A stretch of 64,000 nucleotides of DNA from Bicyclus anynana (Eukaryota; Arthropoda; Insecta; Lepidoptera; Nymphalidae), in NCBI RefSeq assembly GCF_947172395.1, contig NC_069105.1, positions 5,253,362 to 5,317,361 of the forward strand, in the 5' to 3' direction. Position 1 is the first letter of the stretch. Each line of letters begins with the position of its first letter. A program made the position numbers and the translations under genes. Of the stretch, positions 1-10,429 are shown one piece after another. The notes beneath the pieces were generated by a model. It was not told the DNA's origin. It worked only from the letters and a program-made list of their open reading frames with translations, and searched no databases.

Positions 1-553
1 GAAGGTTTGGCAATATGCTTTAAAATAAAGTCCCGTCATAATCAGTTCAGCTGTTTTTACAGGTAAAGAGAGTTGGCTGATTAGTATTTTAGCACTTTAT
101 GCCCAAGCAACTAGTCCGCTTGTTGTTGCAACACAAAAAGTTGCAACACGCCGAGCGAACTGCATAGGTAACCCTGCTGGGATGTTTTTGTACGCAGCTT
201 GTATTCAGAGCGGACTAGATAGTTTGGCGAATACCTTCGTATCACTTAATCCGTAAGTAAATAAATAAATTCAATTTAAGTTTAGTAATAAGGTATTTAT
301 TAATATTTTTGTAAAAAGAACGTTTCAATAAACACTATTTTTTTACTTTTGTTTTGTCTATCATTTAGGTCCATTACAGAACCTCCCTTCATAAAATAGA
401 GGGAAAATTGACAGCACATCACAAGCACAGATACGTGTTTTTTTCAATTAGAGTGATAAAGAAAGAGGCATGTGGCATAGAAACCTGTTTGAAAACAATC
501 TATCTGCGTAAAACTGACAGGGTCACCCAGATCCGACGAAAAATCCTCTATGC
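1..553. other. No feature recognised
   Basis: AT-rich, no convincing coding frame or known repeat. Confidence 0.6.
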
Positions 554-640
554 CAGGAGTTCCCTAAGTATGGGTCGCGACCCACTGGTGGGTTGCGAGC
601 GAGTATTGAGAAGTCCTTGAAACATAAGATAACCCGACTG
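554..640. mobile_element. hAT terminal fragment
   Basis: CAGGAGTTCCCTAAGTATGG followed by GTCGCGACCCACTGGTGGGT is the characteristic 'gggtcgcgaccca' end of hAT (Buster-like) elements. No partner end or duplication was found. Confidence 0.5.
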
Positions 641-959
641 ATCGTTATAGTATATATTTGTCTGTGATGAATAGAATCGAACGAATAACGATAAAAAAAT
701 AGATAGGTAGCTCTGAAACAATCTCTCTGACCACTAGGGACACTAGGGAATCTTCTGAGCATTCCCAATATTTTATACGGCCTTTTGAGACGATCGATAG
801 GTGAATCTCGACTTAGGCAGTTGTTAGATGGGTTGGAGACCAATCGAGTTTGGGAATTTCTGCTCTACTCTCTCACTCAAAAACCGGAGGATCCTCAGGA
901 GGTATTGACTCTACGAGACTACAAAGTCCCATTGCGTAGTCAAATGCCTGCTTCTATTT

Positions 960-1365
960 AATCATCATCATCATTATCAGCCGATGGACGTCCACAGCTG
1001 GACATGTGCCTCTTGCATCGTCTTCTAAACACAATAGCCTCGAACCGCCAGCATACAGCGGATCTCTGCAACCCGCTTGATATCCTCAGTCCATATTGTG
1101 GGGTCGACCAACACTGCACTTGTCGGTGCGGGAGACTCGTCATTCCAGCACTTTGGGACCCCAACTTCGAACTATGTGACCAGCCCATTGCCACTTTAGC
1201 TTCGCGATTCGCTGAGCTATATCAGTGACTTTAGTAGGTACGTCAGGTAGCAGGTATACGTCTAAGGATCTCATTTTTCTGACCCGATCACGCAGAGAAA
1301 CTCCAAGCATAATCCGAGTAACTTTGAGCCTTCTAATAAGGCCCATAGTTAGCGATCAAATCTCG
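960..1365 (-). mobile_element. RTE-like LINE 3' end, degenerate
   Basis: Minus-strand frames encode KVTDIAQRIAKLKWQWAGHI and SWGPKVLEW, typical of the C-terminus of lepidopteran RTE-type reverse transcriptase ORFs. They are followed by the GGACGTCCATCGGCTGATAA end and a (TCATCA)n tail. Confidence 0.7.
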
Positions 1366-2014
1366 GATCCTATTCAATATTGAAACATAAATCTATATTC
1401 TAGTAGATACTATATTGTAATAAGTAGGTAGGGTAGAATTAATTTCTTCGCATTAATTCGCGATCATAAAATAGCGAGAAAGCACTGGATTCCTTTTAAA
1501 TGCATTTTCTAGTGCAACAGAATGGATTCGTGTCTCGGCATACTGATGAAGGGGGGACTTTTAGATGCAGATGAAAGATTTCACATTGTAATATTAGGTA
1601 CAAGTATTGGGAATTATTAATTATAATTGTCTCTATAGCGAAACATGAAAATAGGATAGGCACCAACAAAAATGTGCTACACTAAAAATGTGAAAAATCA
1701 TAGGCACCTATATGTATAAGCTCTCTTATGATCGCTCTAGAAGCGTTGTTGAGCTAAAAATAATTGCCAGGTATTTAACTAGTGCTGTAATCATATTTAT
1801 GGCAATACAGACATTTCTAACAGAGACCCTAAATATATTTCTTTTAATTTTATATGGCACCTTCTACACGATCAGTGGAGAGCACATTTACTTCATCTTG
1901 ATGCTGATCTCCGTCTATCACGTCGACTACTTCCAATGTATTGTGATCGCCACTGACTAGATTTCCCTCCAATACTGGTTGAGGTTGTTGCTAGAGCATT
2001 ACTTTTTTTTTGTT
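1366..2014. other. No feature recognised
   Basis: AT-rich; an 82-codon open frame (1712-1960) has no recognisable motifs and biased, low-complexity content. Confidence 0.55.
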
Positions 2015-2245
2015 TTTTTCTACAAGTGAGTCCTTGACTAAATCTTACCTGATGGTAAGTGATGATTCAATCTAAGATGGAAGCGGGCTAACTTGTTAGG
2101 AGTAGGATGAACTCCTCCTACTCCTTTCGGTTTCTACACGACATCGTACCGGAACGTTAAATCGCTTGGCGGTACGTCTTTGTCGGTAGGGTGGTAACTA
2201 ACCACGGTCGAAGCCTCACATCAGCCAGACCTGGGCCCAGCGCCG
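2015..2245 (-). mobile_element. SINE family 1 copy, 5'-truncated
   Basis: Shares 'ttacctgatggtaagtgatg', 'ctttcggtttctacacgaca' and 'cgcttggcggtacgtctttg' with the full copies; the tRNA head is missing. Confidence 0.7.
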
Positions 2246-2584
2246 GACCGAGGTAAATTTTAGAATGGAGCGAGATCCAATTATGGCGCCTTTCCTGTTT
2301 GCTCCTAACATTATATACTAGGGACGTTTGAAAAGTTCGTAGCCATACATACATACATTTTTAACCGACTTCAAAAAAAGGAGGAGGTTTCTCAATTCGA
2401 CCGTTCGATTTCGATTCGATTCAAGCCGTTTAAATCATAAAGATTTTAACTGGATTTTCGGTCACTTCTTTCAGATACGGCTTCAATTAACACAGCACTA
2501 ACTTGGTACCGCCTTTAAACTGATCAGAAGATAGCACATACGATGTTATGTTTCGTTTTTAATTTAATGAAAACTTTTTTATGA

Positions 2585-3340
2585 TATCTATACTAATATT
2601 ATAAAGAGGTAAAGTTTGTAAGTTTGTAAGTTTGTCACATTTTTTAAATGGGGTAATCTTCGGAACTACTGGTCCGATTTTAAAAATTCTTTCACCAGTA
2701 GAATGCTACATTATCGGGGAGTGCTATAGGCTATATTTTATATTGGTATCATATATATTAGCCGAGTTATCACAGTTTTTGTCATACAGGTCGGACTAAA
2801 AACCTTTTGAAACAGACTTATTCGCATGCGCTGCCTTAACCATTGTGTAAAATTGAAATTAATGTATGGAGACTTTATATATCTTTAAAAGTTCTACAAA
2901 AAAGTCCGCGACGCCATATATCTATCTTCTATATATTAGCAGATATAGTACCTTTTGTGTTTTAAAAATTATTAATTTTATATACTTAGGTTTACGTCAT
3001 TATTTATACAACTAAACTTTAATCCTTATTAAAATAAATTATTTAATAATCACAAGGATATTATGGAGATAAGATTTGCCCTTTACAGTATGTTAATTAC
3101 TTAAATAGTTTCGGAGATAATACAAAATTTCTAAAAGACGCAGAAATTCCGCTATATGACGCCCGGCGCTTTCATTTACGTAGTTCCCGTTCCCGTGTGA
3201 ATATGGGGATCAAACATAGCCTATGACACTCGCAAATAACGTAGCTTTCTATTGGTAAAACAATTTTCCAAATCGGTCCAGTAGATCCAGAGATTACCTC
3301 CTACAACCACACGAACTTTACCTCTTTATATTATTAGCAA
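2585..3340. repeat. Two opposed copies of the 'attataaagaggtaaagtttg' interspersed repeat
   Basis: A plus-strand copy (2585-2960) is followed by a minus-strand copy (3060-3340) ending in ctttacctctttatattatt. Related copies are at 22,790-23,165, 19,975-20,245, 46,655-46,860, 52,665-52,866 and 59,915-60,075. All carry 'attccgtagg..gggata' and 'ccgatttg.aaaattctt' blocks and an end near tattagtatagat. Confidence 0.65.
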
Positions 3341-3414
3341 AGAAGTCTCTATTTCTCTTGGTCATACCACCACTCTCGAAGGACTGGACCGATTTTGCTA
3401 AAGGTAGGAGTAAG

Positions 3415-3845
3415 ATAGAGAAATTACAGGGTAGGGTAGGGTACGGGTAGGGAAGCGTAGGGGTAGTGTAGTAGGGGTAGGGTAGGTTTAGGGCCGGGTT
3501 TAGGGTATTGGTAGGGTAGGGGTAGAGGTAGGGTAGTGGTAGGGTAGAGGTACGGGTAGGATAGGGAAGTGATAGGGTAGGGGTAGGATAGGCGTGAGAT
3601 AGGGGTACGGGTGGGATAGGGGTAGGAAAGGGATAGGGTACGGGGAGGGTAGGGGTTGGATGGGGGTAGGGGTAGAATGGGGGTAGGGTGTAGGTAAGGT
3701 AGGGGTAGGGTAGGGGTAGGCTTGGGGTAGGGTAGGGGTAGGGTTGGGGGTAGCGGTAGGGTAGAGTAGGGTAGGGGTAGGGTAGATGTAGGGGTTGGGT
3801 AGGGTTAGGTTGGGGTAGTGGTAGGGTAGGGTAGGGGTAGTAGTA
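3415..3845 (+). repeat. GTAGGG-type minisatellite, array 1
   Basis: About 430 bases of imperfect ggggtaggGTAGGG repeats, strongly G-rich on the plus strand. It is followed by 'acgcggacgaagtcgcgggc', the end of an interspersed repeat. Confidence 0.85.
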
Positions 3846-3906
3846 AAGTTGACATCGAAATTTACGCGGACGAAGTCGCGGGCGTCCGCTAGTAGTAGTA
3901 TATTAT

Positions 3907-4250
3907 AAAGTGCGCGGCCGAAGGCCGCGCGATTTTTGCGCCTGGGTAAAATGCCCAGCCATAGTCACAGTCAGAAGCCCTATTACAAACCCCCGGCCGC
4001 AGGCCGGTACATAACAAAGTTCGCGGCCGAAAGCCGCGCGTTTTTTGCGCTTGGGTAAAATACCCAGCCATAGCCACAGTCGAAAGCCCTATTACAAGTC
4101 CCCGGCCGAAGGCCGGTGTAGAATAAAGTTCGCGGCCGAAGGCTGCGCGATTTTTGCGCTCGGGTAAAATGCCCAGAAATAGCCACGGTCGAAAACCCTA
4201 TTACAAACCCCCCGCCGAAGGCCGGTGTATAATAAAGTTCGCGTTTTTTG
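3907..4250 (+). repeat. 109-bp tandem repeat, three copies, with GC hairpins
   Basis: Units start at 3907, 4016 and 4125, with a fourth begun at 4234, each opening AAAGTKCGCGGCCGAAGG. Each unit holds a CGCGGCCGAAGGCCGCG palindrome and a CCGGCCGAAGGCCGG palindrome in otherwise AT-rich DNA. Confidence 0.9.
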
Positions 4251-4784
4251 CTATATATCCGATCTTAATGAAACAAAGCCTATATATTGCCCTGGACTAT
4301 GCTTAATCTATTTGTGAAATCCGCATCAAAATCCGTCCAGTAGAACCAGAGAATAGCGCGAACATTCAGACAGAAGGACAAACAGACAGACAGACAGACA
4401 AGAAAATTAAAAAAAATGTTTTCGTATTCAATTGCTCATTTCTAATTGCCCTAACTTGATTTTAGTTAAATTTGGGCAAAGTACAGACACTCGATTTCTA
4501 CTCTTTTATTATAGTATAGATAGATAGATAGATTGACTTTTAGGAAGATAGCTGACACTATTGGCATCTCAACAAAAGGCAAACATCACATAATCGCCTT
4601 GGCTTCTTTGAGATGAACAAATACGCGATCGACTGACGAATTTTCGCAACTGCTTGGAGTTGTTTGAGGCAGATACTTTTTTGTATGTTTTGTGACCATG
4701 GTTAAAACCTGAGTATATTACTTTAACTCCAGAAACAAAAGTACAGTCTAAAAAGTGGACACGACCAGGATCCAATGTTCCAAA
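4251..4784. other. Repeat-edge DNA, no gene
   Basis: It begins with 'ctatatatccgatcttaatg' to 'cagacagacagacagacaag', which looks like the distal part of an interspersed repeat. No coding signal. Confidence 0.5.
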
Positions 4785-5115
4785 GTAGTACCTATAGAAC
4801 CCGCGCGGCGAGTGGCGCTTGGGCGCCCCTGAGATCGCGGCACCCGGGTGTAACGCACCCCATGCACTACAGGTAAAGACTCTAGCTCACGTAGCGCCCG
4901 GGTGCAATCATCACCGTAGCGCCCCCTAGTACCTATAAAACCCGCGCGGCGAGTGGCGCTTGGGCGCCCCTGAGATCGCGACATCCGGGTGTAACGCACC
5001 CCCTCCACTATAAGTAAAGACTCTCTAGCTCACGCAGCGCCCGGGTGCAATCATCACCCTAGCGCCCTCTATTACCTGTATATACCCGGGTTAAAATCAA
5101 CGCACTCCCTGCACC
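4785..5115 (+). repeat. About 141-bp tandem repeat, 2.4 copies, CpG-rich
   Basis: Units start at 4787, 4928 and about 5070 (partial). Each has 'cccgcgcggcgagtggcgct', 'gggtgtaacgcacccc' and 'gcgcccgggtgcaatcatca'. No coding signal. Confidence 0.85.
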
Positions 5116-5224
5116 ATAGGTAAAGAAAGACGCCTCTATTAGAAGTAAATTCGCACACGTCGCGTTCATCTCTTCGCTTTAAATATAGACGATCGAAAAG
5201 AAATAAATTTCTTTTCGATCTTGT

Positions 5225-5395
5225 CTTTACCATTTCGGCGCCCCCTAGGATTTGGCGCCTGGAGCGACCGCTCCGTTCGCCGTATGGACGGTCCGGCCCT
5301 GCCTGGGCCAATTAAGAGAACCTCAATCGGCACAGCGGGGGATCGAACCCAGGGACTCCGTCTTGTATATCCACTGCGCCTCGGACACCGTCAAA
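5225..5395 (-). mobile_element. SINE head fragment (tRNA-like, family 1 related)
   Basis: The bases 'gggggatcgaacccagggac' (inverted B box) and 'cactgcgcctcggacaccgt' mark the head of a family 1 copy, joined to a short GC-rich flank. Confidence 0.55.
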
Positions 5396-5749
5396 ATATG
5401 CTGGCATGTATTTGTTTCATTTTATTGTAAAAAATACAAGCAGACCCCGGTGATATCACCCGCGTTCCCTTGGGAATACGTGGATAAAAGCTATGATACC
5501 TACTCACAAATAACGTGGTTTTTTTTTGGTTGGTTAAAGAATTTTCAAAATCGATTTAGTAGTTCCAAAGTAAGTCCTACAACCTCACAAACTTAACAAC
5601 AAACTAGCTCACTCACACGGTAAACGTTGTATAGCATTTAAAAAAATCGGGATGGTTCACCCTATCATTTAGGGGCAATGATTTTATTAGGGGTAAGTAC
5701 CTACCTACTTACTTTCCGATAACACCTACCCTCTATGTAAAGAAGATAA

Positions 5750-5885
5750 GTGCCGTGATAGTCTAGTGGATATTACCTCTAGCCTCTACCTTCGATTCGG
5801 AGGGCGTAGGTTCGGATCCAGTCCGGGCATGCACCTCTTAAACTTTTCAGTTATGTTAGTTAATTACAATACGGTGGTGTCCTCC
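5750..5885 (+). mobile_element. SINE family 2 head fragment
   Basis: The bases 'gtgatagtctagtggatatt' followed by 'gtaggttcggatccagtccg' match the tRNA head of family 2 in the plus orientation; the copy is diverged. Confidence 0.55.
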
Positions 5886-8800
5886 TGCGTTTTTTCTTTG
5901 CCTAAAAATTGTTGAACATAATAATTAGGTACATAACACGCCTAGGCACGACTTCAAAAAAGGAGGTTCTCAACAAAGATTACAGTGTATTATTCTCAAT
6001 TCGTCGGAATCAATTTTTTTTATTAGTTAAATTTTTGTTTAGGGACATCTATTGACAATTATCATAACTTTGTCATAATGTGATTGTACCAACTGCGAAC
6101 CGAGCACCTGTTACCCACTTGAACTTCTAGATGGCAGTTTCATTGAGCAGTTGTATGTAAACTATTTTTATATCATTAGTTTCCTTTTCTATATATATTA
6201 ATTTACTCTTTTGTTTCCTTATCTTAAAAGAATTTGGTAAAATGTTTAAAGAAACTTTCTTAAAAAAATTATTGTTATATCGTTCAAAATCAAGGTACTA
6301 AGAGCGACATCTAGCTACTCTTCAAAACTTCTACGAAAACGTCACGTAGTGTTCTAAATCTAGACTAGATGGCGCTTTTCTATACTTCCAATTTTAATAA
6401 GCAGAAGTTTGTTACATACTCCATAAGTACCTAAATTTCAAATGCCAACGAATCAAAACAAAAAAGTGCTGTAAATTTTAATCAAAAGAACTAAAATTCT
6501 CTAATGGGTTACTGGATTATTAACAACATGATGATTCGAACCATTATCATAATTAAATAATCATTTTTCCTAATGAAATAAAAGGCTAACTGTTTTTACC
6601 TACCTATATAGGTAATAGGTACTCACATTAATAGAACTCTAATCAGTTTTTATCACAACATTGCATAACGGTGCAATTATAAAAAGCTTAGTTTTGCTAA
6701 ACTGTAGAATGCTTGCATGTTACAAAATGCCGTGACGTCATCAAATGAAAGGCGCACTTTACCAAATCGTTTATTCAAGCAATTGAACATAATATGAACA
6801 AACTATAACATTAAATTTATCTACTTATATTTACACTTTACTTATTACTGTAGATTACAAATAAAACCTTAATACTACTAAAAATTAAATGCAGAACTTT
6901 TCATTTGTAAAAATCTCGTTTTTTTTAACTTACATGGTCTGCTACTCGAAAACTTTTGGAAATGAAAATATTCTGCATTATTTTTATTATGTCAATTACA
7001 TTAATATTACAATAATATTAGTTATCATTGATATTGGGAGGTCCTCCCACACTTGTCACAACTCGACCTTCATCATTGAGGAATTGATCTTGTATTAAAA
7101 TAAATAATTTGATAATATAAAATCTCGCTTTCCATGTTCACGTTCCAGTCAATAACCTTTCATTTACCAATATATACCAAATGGTATATATATCAACTCT
7201 TATATAATAAAACTATGCACAAACTCTGGACTCTTAGGAGCAACTAGGTACACACAAAACTTATAAACAGAAATCCATGCCCATATAAAACAGTTGAAAA
7301 CATATATACTTAGTATAAAAACATCAATAATATACAAAATAATCAATTTATTTAGAACAGGTCCTTTGGTCGACACCTTACTTGGCAATCAAGCCAAGTC
7401 AGATCTTGACCAAAGAACTTTTCTTACATCACGAGGCAACATGAGACCTTAGTACATTACTCATAGATCAAATATTCTCCTTTTAATTAGATCTTTCGTT
7501 TACTGTACTGGCCCACAGGGGTGCTTTTGAGAAATACCACCCTTGAAATTACCCCAAATGATATATAGCAATTTATTGTCATGTAGAATGTCGAGCTATG
7601 TGACAAATATGTGGAGAGTAAATTGTCTATTACATATCCAACTTGCATTTCTGTTTATTGGCCAAAGAGGGTGTTGCAATTTTTGACGAGGGGTTTGGTG
7701 AAAGCTGAAACTTTGTATTGCATTTGCTTTGTTTTTACCTAAACATAACAAACTAGACTTGCTAGGCATATGAAAATAAGATGTAAATAGATGAATACAT
7801 AATTATAATACACTGATTTTAGCCTGCATCTTTTGTCTGGTCAATACATAATTATTATTTTCTTTATTTTTTCCAAATACACCTAAACAATAGACTGAAA
7901 TATAAGTATTATAATTCATTAGTAAAATTTTTTGTCCTATTCATCAACTACTATAAACTCAAAACACAAAGTTTTTTAAGATGCTAAATTATTGCACCAA
8001 TTATAGTACAACTTTACAGTAATATACATATACATGTGCAATTAACAATGAAAAAAAATCCTTATTACATTGTGTATTGAATATATTATGCATAAACAAA
8101 TATCTACCAAAATTTTATAAGTAGCATATCAAGTCTTGAGTATATTTCCCATTTAATATTTTTAAGGCAATAAAACTTTTTTTTGTTCTACTCGTCTTTT
8201 AACTTATTTTGGTAAAATAACAAGTGTATATAAATTATTTATAGTTATTATAATATTTGTCAAGCCATGCTTACACCATACCATAATGAGATGCACGGAA
8301 GTAACAGCTGACATAGCGACAAGGTATCTCTTTCAGCATTTGCCAAACACCTCTTAAAAATGTCTAACAGCCTCTTAAACATGGTCATCTCCAAGTTTTC
8401 CTTGACCCAGGCACTAATTTTTATAGGCATAGAACTGACTATGACAAAATCAAAAGATCTGTATGTATAGTGTATGTATTTTGTAAAATTTGTATTGAAT
8501 ACTAGCAGTGTTGTTTTACACACACATATTATCCCATTTATGTAGGAATATCAGAACAAATTAGTTAATCCAAACATCAGCTATCTGTCAGTGAAAGTCT
8601 TGTCAAAATCAGTATAACCGTTTCAGAGACTATTCAGAACAGAGATGAAAATTGAGAACGCTGATAATTTAAAATTACACACATACACTTCAATTATAAT
8701 TTGTTTTTATAGATTTATGATATTATTTTTACTTATCAAAATTATTTAAATTAATGAATGTGATTGATAAATAAACAATGTTATCAAAAATATGTATTTA

Positions 8801-10429
8801 AATAATGAAGAAAGACACAACCATTATGAAGCATTTGAAGCACAACTTTATTGAGTTTCAATGGCCAATTAATTTAATAAAAATATCAGCAAAATCCTAG
8901 ATATCCAAATAAAATATTTTCAAGAATACCTAGAAATATCCAAGTATTTTTTTTGTAATTAAAGACATCGTCATGATGATGAGTAGAAATAAAATCCATT
9001 TAAAATTAATAAGGATTTTAATCATTTGATGTTAAAATGTGGTGTGTGTGTGTGTGTGTGTATTTATATATACCTACATATTATATTACTTCAGACATTT
9101 TTATATCAGCTAGTGTAGTCTTTGTAGTCCACCATAGTCAGATTCTCATGTCAACCAAAGTCTTAGCCGGGAGTTTTGATTAGTAAAGTGAAAACGGCAC
9201 AAAAATAGCCTCCAAACACAAGTCTCAAATGTAAAAAGATGGAAACATGTTCCACAAACATCAACAATGGTTTGTCATAAACAAAACTTAAATAGTGCAT
9301 AATATAATATTATATTGTGATTTAACTAATTCTAGGTCATGTTTCTAATGGCTGACACTAGAAAATTGCACTTTGTGCACTTTCCCGACTTTGTGTCAGC
9401 CATTACAAGCAGGTGTCAAATATATTACTATCCAATACAGAGTATGCTCAGCCATCTGTCCCAAGCTCCTAAACCTTCACAAACAATACACAGAACTCAA
9501 AGCTATGCACGGAAGACAAGTGCCAATAGTGATTCCTTACATGTAGATCTGCTGTCAGCAGTCTAACTGGATCTCGTTATAATAGGGTAGTTGACTCGTC
9601 AAATTTAATATAAACAATTTCGTGTAATACATGGAATAAGGGTCCAAAATATGTATACCTATATATACGTATATATATATATAATATATGAAAACAATTT
9701 TTTTAGTCTAGTAAAACAATAATGAACTATTTAATACCATTTAAAAAAAGTGTCAACTAGCCTATTAACATGGAAACTGTTATAATAGAATATTGTTTGT
9801 TGTCAGGGCATATCTACAATTGAAATCTTCCAAGCGACACACTACATGAGAGCCCACACATTCAGATGGGCAGCATTCCACCAAAAGTCATGATCAAAGA
9901 TTTTACAGTACACAATTTACTCTTTACTGTATAATATAATAACCATTACATACAAAAATATTCTAATTTAGAAATAAATCTATAAACACAAAATAATAAA
10001 CTTCAAATAGAATTAACTTTTTAAAATCTAATTATTTAAGTTTACAAGTGATAGTCTAAGTCCCCTTCGACCCGTCAGTGGCTCACGGCAGGGCTGCAGG
10101 CACTTGCGCACTTCAGTAAAACTACTTCATCCATGACAAAAATACTCATTGAGACAGAGTGACAAACCAACGGTTTGAGCTGTATAACAAGACAGATCAT
10201 TGCGAGAAGGGTAGAGGTGCAAACAGACAACTTCCAAAATAAAAGCATTACAAGAGTAAATAAAATATCTTAGCATCTCTCAGGAGAACATTCGCTACAC
10301 AGACCCATTAACATATAAAAACTCAAGTGATTCAAAATATTCTATAGTATGTTGTATTATTATAGTTCAATCACCTCACTCACTGAGTTCTCTCGGAAAT
10401 GTACAACCAGCGCGGCGGCGCGGCCGGCC
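5886..10429. other. AT-rich, repeat-poor flank 3' of HCF
   Basis: Apart from one 'cgacttcaaaaaaggaggtt' fragment near 5,950 and a GT microsatellite, no known repeats and no believable exons were found. On the HCF strand it could be 3' UTR or intron; an AATAAA hexamer (TTTATT on plus) at about 8,846 is one possible end. Confidence 0.5.
9040..9062 (+). repeat. (GT)n microsatellite
   Basis: About ten GT units. Other simple repeats: (AT)n at 34,658-34,672, (AATAAT)n at 45,828-45,857 and a poly-T at 32,850-32,868. Confidence 0.9.

Noticed and set aside
3415..3845. Telomeric repeat
   Set aside because: The insect telomere unit is TTAGG; this array is GTAGGG-like, irregular, interstitial and tied to a mobile-element border.
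4748..5008. An 86-codon minus-strand frame with internal repeats (RSQGRPSATRRAG)
   Set aside because: The protein repeat is only the translation of the 141-bp tandem repeat.
8260..8523. An 87-codon minus-strand frame
   Set aside because: No family features; it lies in what may be the HCF 3' flank, and composition gives no coding support.
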